Shown here piece by piece: positions 39,839-49,637 of a DNA stretch of 64,000 nt; the first letter of the stretch is position 1; the number at the start of each line of letters is the position of its first letter. The stretch is from Ciceribacter lividus (GTDB lineage: Bacteria > Pseudomonadota > Alphaproteobacteria > Rhizobiales > Rhizobiaceae), in NCBI RefSeq assembly GCF_003337715.1, contig NZ_QPIX01000004.1:1-64000 (forward strand), written 5' to 3'. The position numbers and the translations under genes are program-made. The notes under the pieces were generated by a model, which saw nothing but the letters and a program-made list of their open reading frames with translations, was not told the origin of the DNA and ran no database searches.

Positions 39839-40489
39839 ATGACGAAGACTACCTTTACCATCCTCCTCGGGGGGCACCTGGTCCTGACCGAGCGGTTGAA
39901 GTCGGCCGTCTCGGGTGGGCGTTTCATCGCCGCCGACGGCGGAATGCGTCACGCGTCCATGCTCGGTATCGTGCCGGAGCTATGGGTTGGTGACTTCGAT
40001 TCTTCGCCGGAAGCTCTGGGAGAAGCCTGGCCGAATGTCGACCGGCTCCCATATCCGGCTCAGAAGGCGGAAACTGACGGTGCGATCGCGATAGGCGAAG
40101 CGATCCGACGCGGCGCCGACCGGCTGATCCTCGCCGGTGCGCTCGGGGGGGAGCGCTCGGATCATGCACTCATGCATCTCCTGCAGGGACTGCAACTCAC
40201 CAAGGAAGGATACGAAACGCTCCTGACCTCAGGCGAGGAAGAGGCCTATCCACTGCTTCCCGGAAGGGCGACGGTGGATCTGCCGCGAGGTTCGCTGTTT
40301 TCGGTCGTCGGGCTGTCACCCCTTTCAGGCCTGTCGATCCACAACGCGCGCTATCCGCTTGAAGACTTCTCCCTGCCGCTCGGGTCGACGCGTACCATCT
40401 CGAACGTCGCCGAGGGTGCGATTATCTTGTCGCTCGACAGCGGGGAAGCAATGCTTCTTGCCCGCCCCTTTGACCTGACTGGAGCATGA
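39839..40489 (+). CDS. Thiamine pyrophosphokinase
   Basis: This enzyme makes thiamine diphosphate from thiamine and ATP. The 216 residues carry FIAADGGMRHASMLGIVPELWVGDFDSSP and KAETDGAIAIGEAIRRGADRLILAGALGGERSDHALMHLLQGLQL, the conserved catalytic-core motifs, and the C-terminal ISNVAEGAIILSLDSGEAMLL. The start is at ATG 39839; 39785 is upstream in frame. It functionally complements the thiBPQ importer 4 kb downstream. An ABC-F gene follows 4 bases later. Confidence 0.93.
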   Translation: MTKTTFTILLGGHLVLTERLKSAVSGGRFIAADGGMRHASMLGIVPELWVGDFDSSPEALGEAWPNVDRLPYPAQKAETDGAIAIGEAIRRGADRLILAGALGGERSDHALMHLLQGLQLTKEGYETLLTSGEEEAYPLLPGRATVDLPRGSLFSVVGLSPLSGLSIHNARYPLEDFSLPLGSTRTISNVAEGAIILSLDSGEAMLLARPFDLTGA

Positions 40490-40493
40490 ACCA

Positions 40494-42326
40494 TTGGCGC
40501 CTCCTATCCTCAAACTCGACAACATCTTCCTGTCCTTCGGCGGCACGCCGTTGCTTTCCGGCGCGAACCTTCAGGTAGAGCCGAGCGATCGCATCTGCCT
40601 CGTCGGCCGCAATGGATCGGGTAAATCGACTTTGATGAAGATCGCCGCCGGACTTGTTGAGCCGCAGTCCGGTGAGTTGTTCCGACATCCGGGCGCGACT
40701 GTCCGTTATCTCGAACAGGCGCCCGATTTCGACGGATACGAGACCGTCCAGTCCTATGCGGAAGCCGGACTGGGGCCGGGAGATGACCCCTACCGCGTCG
40801 CCTATCTTCTGGAGCACCTCGGTCTGACCGGGCAGGAGGATCCCAGGAGCCTTTCGGGCGGCGAAGCACGCAGGGCAGCGCTGGCACGTGTTCTTGCACC
40901 TGAACCGGATATTCTGCTGCTCGACGAGCCGACAAACCATCTCGACCTGCCGACCATCGAGTGGCTCGAAGGTGAGCTTCAGAAGAGCCGCAGCGCGCTC
41001 GTTCTGATCTCTCACGACCGCCGCTTTCTCGAGAAGGTTTCGACCGCGACGGTCTGGCTCGACCGCGGCATTGCGCGTCGTCTCAACCGGGGCTTCGGTC
41101 ATTTCGAGGAGTGGCGTGACAAGGTCCTCGAGGAGGAAGAGATCGAACAGCACAAGCTCGGCAAGGCGATCGAGAGAGAAGAGCACTGGCTCCGTTACGG
41201 CGTTACGGCGCGGCGTAAGCGCAATATGCGTCGTCTCGGGCAGTTGCAGGCAATGCGCGCCGACTATCGCGGCCACAGAGGACCGCAGGGGACCGTGCAG
41301 GCGAGCCTCGCCGATGCGCGCGAATCCGGGAAGCTGGTCATCGAGGCGGAACGGATCACGAAAGCGTATGGTGGACGCACGATCGTCGCCCCGTTTTCGA
41401 TCCGCGTTCACCGTGGCGATTGTATCGGCCTCGTCGGGCCGAACGGCGCAGGCAAGACGACACTGCTCAAGATGCTGACGGGGCAGCTGGAACCGGACGG
41501 CGGAACCGTCAAGCTCGGAACCAACCTCGAGATTGCTGTGCTCGACCAGAAACGCGAGGACCTCGATCCCGACGACACGCTGGCCCACTATCTCACCGAC
41601 GGTCGGGGCGAGAATCTTCTCGTCAACGGCGAGCAGCGGCACGTCACCGGTTACATGAAGGATTTTCTGTTTCAGCCCGAGCAGGCGCGCACCCCGATCC
41701 GCAATCTGTCTGGCGGCGAGCGGGCACGGTTGATGCTGGCGCGCATCATGGCAAAGCCGTCAAACCTGCTGATCCTCGACGAGCCGACGAACGATCTCGA
41801 CATCGAAACGCTTGATCTGTTGCAAGAGATCGTCGCCGGTTATCCCGGTACGGTTATCCTCGTCAGCCACGACCGTGACTTCCTGGACCGCACGGTTACC
41901 TCGACGATTGCTCCGGCCGACCCAGAGCTGCCGGACGGTCGCTGGATCGAGTATGCCGGCGGCTATTCCGATATGCTGGCGCAAAGAAAAGGCGCCGAGG
42001 ACGAACGTCGTCGCGCTGCAAGGACAGACAAAGGGAAAGTTCAGGAAGGCGGTGAAAAGTCGCCGGAGGGGCCAGCATCGAAGGGCAAGGCCAAGCTCTC
42101 TTACAAGCAGAAGTTCGCGCTGGAGAACCTGCCGAAGGAGATTGCGAAAGCCGAGGGAGAAATCGCCGCCCGGGAAGCGAAAATGGCAGATCCAGGCTTG
42201 TTCTCGCGGGACCCGGCAGCGTTCAACATGCTGGCGAAGGAGCTGGAGAAGCTGCGAGCCGACCTCGCGCGAATGGAAGAAGAGTGGCTCGAACTGGAGA
42301 TACTGCGCGAAGAACTCGAAGGCTGA
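40494..42326 (+). CDS. ABC-F family ATPase (Uup-like)
   Basis: This is a 610-residue soluble protein with two ABC domains and no membrane part. Domain 1 has GRNGSGKSTLMK, LSGGEARRAALAR and ILLLDEPTNHLDLP. Domain 2 has GPNGAGKTTLLK, LSGGERARLMLAR and LLILDEPTNDLDIE. The linker (GKAIEREEHWLRYGVTARRKRNMRRLGQL) and a Lys/Glu-rich coiled-coil C-terminus resemble Uup, which acts on ribosomes or branched DNA. The start codon is TTG at 40494, four bases after the thiamine pyrophosphokinase stop. Confidence 0.92.
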   Translation: MAPPILKLDNIFLSFGGTPLLSGANLQVEPSDRICLVGRNGSGKSTLMKIAAGLVEPQSGELFRHPGATVRYLEQAPDFDGYETVQSYAEAGLGPGDDPYRVAYLLEHLGLTGQEDPRSLSGGEARRAALARVLAPEPDILLLDEPTNHLDLPTIEWLEGELQKSRSALVLISHDRRFLEKVSTATVWLDRGIARRLNRGFGHFEEWRDKVLEEEEIEQHKLGKAIEREEHWLRYGVTARRKRNMRRLGQLQAMRADYRGHRGPQGTVQASLADARESGKLVIEAERITKAYGGRTIVAPFSIRVHRGDCIGLVGPNGAGKTTLLKMLTGQLEPDGGTVKLGTNLEIAVLDQKREDLDPDDTLAHYLTDGRGENLLVNGEQRHVTGYMKDFLFQPEQARTPIRNLSGGERARLMLARIMAKPSNLLILDEPTNDLDIETLDLLQEIVAGYPGTVILVSHDRDFLDRTVTSTIAPADPELPDGRWIEYAGGYSDMLAQRKGAEDERRRAARTDKGKVQEGGEKSPEGPASKGKAKLSYKQKFALENLPKEIAKAEGEIAAREAKMADPGLFSRDPAAFNMLAKELEKLRADLARMEEEWLELEILREELEG

Positions 42327-42329
42327 AGG

Positions 42330-44099
42330 TCACCGGCCAGTTTGCGGGAGCGCCTCCAGGTGCAGCAGTCTCGGAGACATTGCGTCGTAGAAGGCGCCGG
42401 ATCGCCCGATATAGATGAGGGTGGCGTTCTGGAACTCGCGCATTACCGACGATAGCCGTTCGACCGTTTCCGGTTCCAAACCTTCGAGAACATCGTTGAA
42501 GACGATCCATTGCGGGCATCGCAGCAGCAGACTGGCGAATGCGAGCGATATCTGCTCGTCCTTTTCGAGCCTGCGATCCCATCGGGCATGTTCGTCAAGG
42601 GATTGCGTGAGATCGCCAAGCCCGACCCGGGTTAGTGCTGCTGCGATCTCCTCGTCGGAGAAGGAGGGCGCCGACACCGGGAAGAGCAAGGCATCGCGCA
42701 GTGATCCTTCCGGAAGATAGTCCAGCTGTGGGACGAAGAGGATCTCCTGCGCAGGCAGCTCGATCGCCCCGCTACCCCAAGGCCAAAGCCCGGCAAGCGC
42801 ATCGAAGAGCAGCTTCCGGTTAATGCCCTGGTCGCCGTTGATCATCACCCTTTCGCCGACTCCGATGACTGGATCCGGTTCGCGCAAACGAAAGGCGTGA
42901 TCGCAGCTGTTGCCATTCGGTTTCGCGCAGATCGTCACGTTCTTGAACGCGAGCTGTTCCGTCGCGCCACGCTCAAGCAGGACCTCGCTGCCTTCGGGAT
43001 GGTAGTCATCCATGTCAACGAGCGCAGCCCTGAAGCTCATGACGCGCAGGAGCGTCGCCTTCCAGTCCGCAATGGAGTCGAAATTGTTGACGTACCAGCG
43101 CAGGGCCGAGTGGACCTGATTGAAGGCGGCCGCCGACATCATCAATTCTCCGAAGCTCATGGTTCCGGCAAAATAGGCCGGAGACGCGATCAACGTCGGG
43201 ACGACCAGGGCGAGCCAGCCGAAGCCCGCGGTAACCCAGGTGAGGTTGGTGAGAGCTATCGCGAGTTGGCGGATCAGGCCTATGACATCGTCGATCTTGG
43301 TGTGGATGCGCTGGCGCTGGGTTTCGTCGCCGCGCGCAAGTGCTATCGCTTCGAGATTCTCGTTGGTGCGCATCAGCGAGAAGCGCAGGTCGGCTTCACG
43401 GGCGTACCGTTCGGCATTGATGCGTGTCAGCCGAAAACCGACAAGGTTGCTGGCCAGCGACGCAATGCTGGCATAGACGATCGCTCCCCAGACCATGTAG
43501 CCGGGGATCGAGAAGCTTGTATCGCCGAAATGAAAGACGAAGCCACTCGATAGTTGCCAGAGCACGCCGATGAAACTGATCAGCAAGATCGTCGCCTGGA
43601 CGAGGCCAATCGTGAGCGAAGTGGTCATCTCGGAAAGCTTGCGCGCATCCTCATGCAACCGCTGATCGGGATTGACGCCGAGAGGACTGGAAAGCGAAAG
43701 CCGATACGCTCGCCGGTCTGTCAGCCACTGGTCGACAACGTCGCGCGACAGACCTTCTCGCATGTAGAGCGCAGCCATCTGATTGAGCCAGGTCTGCACG
43801 ACGTTGAGCAGAAGAAGGAAGCCGGCGATGAATGCAAAATTCTTCAGCTGCACGACGAATTCCGGCAAATCCCGGCGTTCCAGCGAATTGTAGAAAGGCG
43901 CGTTCCATCTGTTCAGAAGAATCTGGCCGTAGGCGGTCAGCAGGATGATTGCCAGCAAGGCTGCCGCGACGAGAACGATACGATTGCGAACCGGCGATTC
44001 CCAGAACGACGCTACGGCAATCGTAATCTGTCGTTTGAAGCCGATCTCGTAACTCGCCGCCGCGGTTCCAGACTGTTCTAGTGGCTCTGCATTGGTCAT
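42330..44099 (-). CDS. SbmA/YddA-type ABC transporter with degenerate ATPase domain
   Basis: This is a 589-residue fused permease-ATPase of the YddA/ABCD group. The membrane part (about 1-330) has about six TM helices and the family motif LLNRWNAPFYNSLERRDLPEF. In the ATPase half (about 380-589) key motifs are eroded. Walker A reads INGDQGINRKLLFDAL with no Ser/Thr after the Lys. Walker B reads QWIVFNDVLEGLE, where LxxDEATSALD is expected, so the Asp and catalytic Glu are lost. The signature reads LEKDEQISLAFA. ATP hydrolysis is doubtful. The stop faces that of the ABC-F gene, three bases away. Confidence 0.88.
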   Translation of the reverse strand: MTNAEPLEQSGTAAASYEIGFKRQITIAVASFWESPVRNRIVLVAAALLAIILLTAYGQILLNRWNAPFYNSLERRDLPEFVVQLKNFAFIAGFLLLLNVVQTWLNQMAALYMREGLSRDVVDQWLTDRRAYRLSLSSPLGVNPDQRLHEDARKLSEMTTSLTIGLVQATILLISFIGVLWQLSSGFVFHFGDTSFSIPGYMVWGAIVYASIASLASNLVGFRLTRINAERYAREADLRFSLMRTNENLEAIALARGDETQRQRIHTKIDDVIGLIRQLAIALTNLTWVTAGFGWLALVVPTLIASPAYFAGTMSFGELMMSAAAFNQVHSALRWYVNNFDSIADWKATLLRVMSFRAALVDMDDYHPEGSEVLLERGATEQLAFKNVTICAKPNGNSCDHAFRLREPDPVIGVGERVMINGDQGINRKLLFDALAGLWPWGSGAIELPAQEILFVPQLDYLPEGSLRDALLFPVSAPSFSDEEIAAALTRVGLGDLTQSLDEHARWDRRLEKDEQISLAFASLLLRCPQWIVFNDVLEGLEPETVERLSSVMREFQNATLIYIGRSGAFYDAMSPRLLHLEALPQTGR

Positions 44100-44295
44100 G
44101 GGTCAGGCTCTTCCGCGCACCAGGTGGCCGGATAATAGGGCCAAGCAACTTGCCGATCGGTTGATAAGCCGATTGCTGTGGCATGAAAAAGGCGGAAAGG
44201 GCAAGCGTCACCGTCCCGTTGAAGCCAGGCGTTCTGGTCGCAAGCCGTCCCATGCTTGCGTGGCGCAAAACGTCGCGCTATTTCTGCCTTGCTCT

Positions 44296-44392
44296 AACGG
44301 GGTGCCAAGGGGTCGTCAGGAACCGGAGGCTGAGAGGTGAACACCAACCCGCGGAACCTGATCCGGCTAGGACCGGCGGAGGGATTAGACGC
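44296..44392 (+). promoter_or_regulatory. TPP riboswitch (THI box) upstream of thiBPQ
   Basis: The conserved blocks appear in order: GGGGTGCC at 44299, GGCTGAGAGG at 44328, ACCCGCGGAACCTGATC at 44347 and GGCTAGGACCGGCGGAGGGA at 44365. It lies 49 bases before the thiB start, so it likely controls translation initiation or termination. The remainder of the 341-base gap to the divergent exporter shows no gene. Confidence 0.95.
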
Positions 44393-44440
44393 GTAACAGA
44401 CGCCCTTTTCCCGGAAGACCAATTCAAAGGAGGGGCGCTT

Positions 44441-45469
44441 ATGCGAGCCACGATATCTGTTTTTCCCGGCCGAGCTCTGGCTGCGGCGGCCGCAATCGTC
44501 ATGCTGTCGACTGTTCCCGTGTCGGCTGCGGACAAGACGTTGACGATCTACACCTACGAGAGCTTCATCTCCGAGTGGGGGCCGGGGCCAAAGGTCAAGG
44601 AGGCTTTTGAAAAGACCTGCGAGTGCAAGGTGGACTTTGTTGGGGTCGCCGATGGTGTGGCTCTGCTCACGCGCCTGAAGCTCGAAGGAGATACGAGCAA
44701 GGCCGACATCATCCTGGGGCTCGATACCAATCTCGTTGCCGAGGCAAAGCAGACCGGGTTTTTCGACGTCCACGGCGTCGACACGTCAGCAGTCAAGGTT
44801 CCCGGCGGCTTCTCCGACGATACCTTCATCCCGTACGATTATGGTCATTTTGCCGTCGTGTACGACACGCAGGCGCTGAAGACCCCGCCAAAGAGCATGA
44901 AGGAACTCGTGGAAGGGGATCCTTCGCAGAAGATCGTGATCGAGGATCCCCGCACGTCGACGCCGGGGCTCGGTTTTCTGCTCTGGGTGAAGTCTGTCTA
45001 CGGTGATGACGCGCCGGCCGCCTGGCAGAAATTGAAGCGGCGCGTCTTGACCGTGACACCCGGCTGGTCGGAGGCCTATGGACTTTTCACCAAGGGCGAG
45101 GTGCCGATGGTGCTGTCCTACACGACATCACCCGCCTACCACATGATCGCCGAGGAAACCGACCGCTACCAGGCTGCCGCCTTCTCCGAAGGCCACTATA
45201 TCCAGATTGAAGTCGCCGGCATGCTCAAGAATGCGCCCCAAAAGGACCTCGCGAGAGACTTCCTGAAGTTCGTGCTGACACCCGGTTTTCAGGACACCAT
45301 CCCGACCAACAACTGGATGATGCCCGCCGCGCCGACCTCGGAACCGCTGCCGGAGGCATTCGGAAAGCTCGTCAATCCCTCCAGGACATTCCTGATGTCG
45401 CCGGAGGAGGTCGCGGCCAACCGGAAGGCCTGGATCGACGAATGGCTCACGGCAATGACGCTCGAGTAG
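44441..45469 (+). CDS. thiB: Thiamine ABC transporter substrate-binding protein
   Basis: This periplasmic thiamine/TPP binder has 342 residues. A signal peptide ([30 protein letters not shown]) is followed by [35 protein letters not shown]. The aromatic-rich [15 protein letters not shown] and [18 protein letters not shown] regions then follow. AAGGAGGGG lies a few bases before ATG 44441; upstream open sequence belongs to the riboswitch. It is first in thiBPQ, with thiP 4 bases on. Confidence 0.95.
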   Translation: MRATISVFPGRALAAAAAIVMLSTVPVSAADKTLTIYTYESFISEWGPGPKVKEAFEKTCECKVDFVGVADGVALLTRLKLEGDTSKADIILGLDTNLVAEAKQTGFFDVHGVDTSAVKVPGGFSDDTFIPYDYGHFAVVYDTQALKTPPKSMKELVEGDPSQKIVIEDPRTSTPGLGFLLWVKSVYGDDAPAAWQKLKRRVLTVTPGWSEAYGLFTKGEVPMVLSYTTSPAYHMIAEETDRYQAAAFSEGHYIQIEVAGMLKNAPQKDLARDFLKFVLTPGFQDTIPTNNWMMPAAPTSEPLPEAFGKLVNPSRTFLMSPEEVAANRKAWIDEWLTAMTLE

Positions 45470-45473
45470 CGAG

Positions 45474-47117
45474 ATGTTGATACGACGACAAAGTCTGACG
45501 GGTTTTCTTGGCGGGGCATTCAGCCTTGCAGCCATAGGGGCGTTTGTCGGCGTCGCGATCCTGTCGCTGCTCCGCTACGGCGGGAGCGGCGGCTTGGCGG
45601 TGCTTTTCTCAGATCGGCTACTCCTGTCCGTGCTGCGCTTTACCTTGTTGCAGGCAGCGCTCTCGACGGTACTCTCGGTAATGCTGGCCATTCCGGTTGC
45701 AAGATCGCTCGCCCGCCAAACGCGCTTTCCCGGACGGCTGTGGCTTGTCCGGCTTATGGCTGTGCCGATGGGACTTCCGGTGCTGATCGGCGCGCTCGGA
45801 CTGATCGGCATCTGGGGTCGACAGGGACTGGTCAACGACGGACTGCTCTTCCTTGGCAAGGCGGAGCCGGTCAGCATTTATGGTCTCGGCGGCATCTTGC
45901 TCGCGCATGTCTTCTTCAATCTGCCGCTCGCCGCACGCCTGATGCTTGCCGGACTGGAGCGCTTGCCGTCCGAATATTGGTTGATGAGTGCGACGCTTGG
46001 CATGAAGCCACGAGCGGTCTTCCGTTTCATCGAATGGCCTGCGCTCCGCCCGCTCATCCCCGGCATCGCCGGCCTCGTTTTCATGCTTTGCGCCACCAGC
46101 TTCACGCTTGTCCTCATTCTCGGGGGAGGTCCCGCCGCCACGACCCTCGAAGTGGCGATCTACCAGGCTCTGCGGTTCGATTTCGATCCGGAGCGGGCGG
46201 TTTCGTTGGCCTTCCTGCAGATCGCCGTTACGGCCCTGGTTCTGGTGGCGATGGCCCTTTTTCCGGCGCCGGAGGAACACGGGCAGACGCTTGGCCGTCC
46301 GCCGCGACGGTTCGACAGCGCGAGCCTTACGGCGCGTCTTTCAGACGGGGCGGTGCTTACCGCCGCTATGTTGTTCCTCGGTCTCCCGCTCGGCTCGGTC
46401 GTTCTCTCCGGCCTGAAGGCCGACCTCCTCAGGCTTCTCAGCGAGGAGGCGTTTCTGCGGGCTGCGGTGACAAGCATGGCAATCGCGCTCGGCTCGGCAC
46501 TGACGGCACTCGCGCTCGCGCTGGCGACAATCCATGCACAGACGGTGATCGGTCTTCTGCGGCGCCCTGCTCCGGTGATGAACGGTGTCTCAGTATTGCT
46601 GGCCGGTGTGTCGTCCCTCGTACTACTCGTCCCGACCATTGTACTCGCGACGGGTTGGTTCATGGCGCTAAGATCGATGGGCGACATCGCGAGCTTCGCA
46701 CCGGCGGTCGTTGTTGGGATCAATGCGTTGATGGCCTTACCCTTCGTCATGCGAGTCGTGAAGCCGGCTCTGGCAAACCATCGCGCGGCAACGGAGCGTC
46801 TGGTCCTTAGCCTGGGCATCGGCGGATTCTCGAAGTTGTGGCTCGTCGACTGGCCACCGCTCAAGAAGCCATTACTGACAGCTCTCTCCTTCGCCATGGC
46901 GCTTTCGCTCGGCGACCTCGGAGCCGTGGCCTTGTTCGGCTCGGAAAAAGTAACGACCTTGCCGTGGCTGATCTACAGTCGCATGGGGCACTACCGGACC
47001 AACGATGCGGACGGGCTCGCTCTGGTTCTCGGCCTGATTTGCCTGCTCTTAACCCTCGCCGGCACCACCGGCAAACCGCCCCGGAAGGATGACGTCGAGA
47101 ATGCCGGACGAATCTGA
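45474..47117 (+). CDS. thiP: Thiamine ABC transporter permease
   Basis: This is a fused double permease of 547 residues and about twelve TM helices, with two binding-protein-dependent transport domains. Each has an EAA loop: ERLPSEYWLMSATLGMKPRAVFRFIEWPALRPLIPG and LVLSLGIGGFSKLWLVDWPPLKKPLLT, the second more degenerate. It overlaps thiQ by 17 or 29 bases, depending on the thiQ start. Confidence 0.95.
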   Translation: MLIRRQSLTGFLGGAFSLAAIGAFVGVAILSLLRYGGSGGLAVLFSDRLLLSVLRFTLLQAALSTVLSVMLAIPVARSLARQTRFPGRLWLVRLMAVPMGLPVLIGALGLIGIWGRQGLVNDGLLFLGKAEPVSIYGLGGILLAHVFFNLPLAARLMLAGLERLPSEYWLMSATLGMKPRAVFRFIEWPALRPLIPGIAGLVFMLCATSFTLVLILGGGPAATTLEVAIYQALRFDFDPERAVSLAFLQIAVTALVLVAMALFPAPEEHGQTLGRPPRRFDSASLTARLSDGAVLTAAMLFLGLPLGSVVLSGLKADLLRLLSEEAFLRAAVTSMAIALGSALTALALALATIHAQTVIGLLRRPAPVMNGVSVLLAGVSSLVLLVPTIVLATGWFMALRSMGDIASFAPAVVVGINALMALPFVMRVVKPALANHRAATERLVLSLGIGGFSKLWLVDWPPLKKPLLTALSFAMALSLGDLGAVALFGSEKVTTLPWLIYSRMGHYRTNDADGLALVLGLICLLLTLAGTTGKPPRKDDVENAGRI

Positions 47118-47817
47118 TGCCGTTGTCCTGGAGGATGTCCGGCTCCAACTCGGGGCACAGAACTTTTGGTTCGATTGCCGAATTCCCAAGGGAGCGATCA
47201 CCGCAGTCGCTGGACCCTCCGGCTCCGGAAAGTCGACTCTGCTCAACCTCATCGCCGGATTCGAAACATTGGATCAAGGTCGGCTACTGATCGAAGGGAG
47301 GGACGTCAGCGGCCTTCCGCCGGCCGATCGTCCGGTTTCCTTGGTGTTTCAGGACAACAATCTCTTTGCCCATCTCGATTTGTTCACGAATGTCGGTCTT
47401 GGCATCAACCCGGGTCTTCACCTCGGCGCCGACGAGCGTGCGATGGTCTCGACGGCACTGAAGCGCGTTGGGCTCGCGGGCTTTGAGTGCCGTCTTCCCT
47501 CGACGCTCTCCGGTGGGGAGCGTCAGCGCGCTGCGTTTGCGAGAGCGCTTGTGCGGCGCAAACCGCTGCTGTTGTTGGACGAGCCCTTCGCAGCCCTGGA
47601 TCCGGGATTGCGATCGGCCATGGCAGACCTTCTCGAAGAGCTACATCGCGAAACGCGCAACACGGTGATGGTCATCACCCATGACGCGGATGAGGTGGCA
47701 CGTCTTGCGGAGCATGTGCTCTTCGTGGATCAGGGAAGAATCTCCTTCTCCGGTCCGGTCGATGTGTTCTTTGATCGTGGCGACATCGAAGGCATCAGGA
47801 CGTTTCTCGGTGGTTGA
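47101..47817 (+). CDS. thiQ: Thiamine ABC transporter ATP-binding protein
   Basis: This ATPase of the thiamine importer has about 238 residues. Walker A is GPSGSGKSTLLN, the Q-loop is VFQDNNLF, the signature is LSGGERQRAAFARAL, Walker B is LLLDEPFAALD and the H-loop is VMVITHDADEV. Both ATG 47101 and ATG 47089 are in frame and neither has an ideal ribosome site. Expression follows the TPP riboswitch. Confidence 0.94.
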   Translation: MPDESDAVVLEDVRLQLGAQNFWFDCRIPKGAITAVAGPSGSGKSTLLNLIAGFETLDQGRLLIEGRDVSGLPPADRPVSLVFQDNNLFAHLDLFTNVGLGINPGLHLGADERAMVSTALKRVGLAGFECRLPSTLSGGERQRAAFARALVRRKPLLLLDEPFAALDPGLRSAMADLLEELHRETRNTVMVITHDADEVARLAEHVLFVDQGRISFSGPVDVFFDRGDIEGIRTFLGG

Positions 47818-48086
47818 CTTGAAGTGTTGCATCTCGGTGTCGTCGCCATAATTTGGACGTGCCCCAGTGGCATTCGCAACTCGGATGATGCATTTTCCGC
47901 GTACATGCCTCGGTATCGTCTTACCGGAGAAGGCTCCCTTTCCTATATGTTGTGTTGCGGTTACTGGTTGAATGATGTTGTTTCGGGCATATCGAAGACA
48001 CGAAGAACACGCAGCCGGTAATGTTTATCGAGGGCGGCACGCATTGGTGCTGGCCCTTCGTATTGAAGGAAGGTAGCCTGGGCAGA

Positions 48087-49613
48087 ATGCCAGCTCCGAC
48101 GGACAGACATATGTTGGCGCCCGGTCCTTTTGCGAGCACGCGGGGATTGCGGCGGTCGTTGCATCTGCTCGCAGCCGTTTCGTTGACCGCGCTCTTGTCG
48201 TCGTGCCAATCGCTATTCGAACAGGCTTACGTCGCGGACGTCTCTCCGTCGAGTAACCCGCAGATCGTCGAAGAGGTTCAGAAGGGCGACCCGCGTGCCC
48301 AGATGGGCGCGCGCGAACATCCGCGGATCGTCGCGAGCTATGGCGGCGAGTATCATGACGAGAAAACCGAAAAGCTGGTCGCGCGTATTGCGGGCGCGCT
48401 TACCGCCGTTTCGGAGAATCCCAACCAGTCCTACCGAATCACGATTCTCAATTCTCCGGCAATCAACGCCTTTGCGTTGCCTGGCGGCTATCTCTATGTG
48501 ACCCGCGGTCTCCTTGCGCTTGCCAACGACGCATCGGAGGTCGCAGCCGTCTTGTCGCATGAGATGGCTCACGTCACAGCCAATCATGGAATCGAGCGCC
48601 AACGACGCGAAGAGGCGGAGGTGATCGCAAGCCGCGTCGTGGCCGAGGTTCTTTCGAGCGATCTCGCCGGCAAGCAGGCATTGGCCCGTGGGAAACTTCG
48701 GCTCGCGGCCTTCTCGCGCCAGCAGGAGCTGCAGGCGGACGTGATCGGCGTGCGAACACTGGGGGAGGCGGGGTACGATCCCTACGCGGCGGCTCGCTTT
48801 CTCGATTCCATGGCGGCCTACAGCCATTTCACGTCGGTTGACCCTTATTCGGACCAGAGTCTCGACTTCTTGTCGAGCCACCCCAATGCCCCTCAGCGGG
48901 TCGAGTTGGCTCGACGCCACGCGCGCGCTTTCGGTCCCGAAGGAACTCACGGCGAGACGGGGCGTGACTATTACCTGCAGGGAATCGACGGCCTGCTTTA
49001 TGGTGACAGCCCGCAGGAGGGCTATGTCCGTGGACAGACGTTCCTTCACACCGGGCTCGGTATTCGTTTCGATGTTCCGGACGGCTTTCAGATCGACAAC
49101 AAGGTCGAAGCCGTCTTGGCGACCGGACCGGGCGACGTGGCAATTCGATTCGACGGGATCGCCGACAACGATCACCGCAGCCTTTCCAACTACATTTCTA
49201 GCGGATGGGTCACAGGGCTTCTTCCCGAAACCATTCGAGCGACCAACGTCAACGGCCTCGAAGCGGCCACTGCACGGGCCTCGGCGGAACGGTGGGATTT
49301 CGATGTCACCGTCATCCGGATCGGTCCGCAGATCTTCCGCTTCCTCACGGCAGTGCCGAAGGGTAGCCCGGCCCTTGAGCCGACGGCGGAAAAGCTTCGG
49401 TCGAGTTTTCGCCGGATTACCCGGCAGGAGGCTGCCTCTCTGAAGCCGTTGCGTGTTCGGGTTGTGACGGTCGCGCAAGGCGATACGGTTGGTTCGCTCG
49501 CGGCGCGGATGATGGGCACAGAAAGGAAGCTCGAGCTGTTCAAATTGATCAACGCGCTCAATTCTGGTTCGACTGTGACTCCCGGAAGTCGGGTCAAGAT
49601 CATTTCCGAGTAG
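48087..49613 (+). CDS. M48 family metalloprotease lipoprotein with LysM-like C-terminus
   Basis: This is a periplasmic BepA-like zinc protease, about 508 residues. A lipobox (LTALLSSC) follows a hydrophobic signal. The M48 catalytic motif is LSHEMAHVTANHG (His158, Glu159, His162), with a third ligand Glu in QQELQADVIG. A middle domain of unknown role (about 315-450) is followed by a short LysM-like end (VVTVAQGDTVGSLAARMMGTERKLELFKLINALNSG). The start could be 48021, 48087 or 48111. The preceding gap 47818-48086 holds no convincing gene. Confidence 0.88.
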   Translation: MPAPTDRHMLAPGPFASTRGLRRSLHLLAAVSLTALLSSCQSLFEQAYVADVSPSSNPQIVEEVQKGDPRAQMGAREHPRIVASYGGEYHDEKTEKLVARIAGALTAVSENPNQSYRITILNSPAINAFALPGGYLYVTRGLLALANDASEVAAVLSHEMAHVTANHGIERQRREEAEVIASRVVAEVLSSDLAGKQALARGKLRLAAFSRQQELQADVIGVRTLGEAGYDPYAAARFLDSMAAYSHFTSVDPYSDQSLDFLSSHPNAPQRVELARRHARAFGPEGTHGETGRDYYLQGIDGLLYGDSPQEGYVRGQTFLHTGLGIRFDVPDGFQIDNKVEAVLATGPGDVAIRFDGIADNDHRSLSNYISSGWVTGLLPETIRATNVNGLEAATARASAERWDFDVTVIRIGPQIFRFLTAVPKGSPALEPTAEKLRSSFRRITRQEAASLKPLRVRVVTVAQGDTVGSLAARMMGTERKLELFKLINALNSGSTVTPGSRVKIISE

Positions 49614-49637
49614 CGCTCGCCGATCGGTGAACTTTTG

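Noticed and set aside
47824-48021. 65-codon plus-strand ORF between thiQ and the M48 gene
   Set aside because: No ribosome-binding site, no family features, and it ends within the upstream part of the protease frame; coding is not supported.
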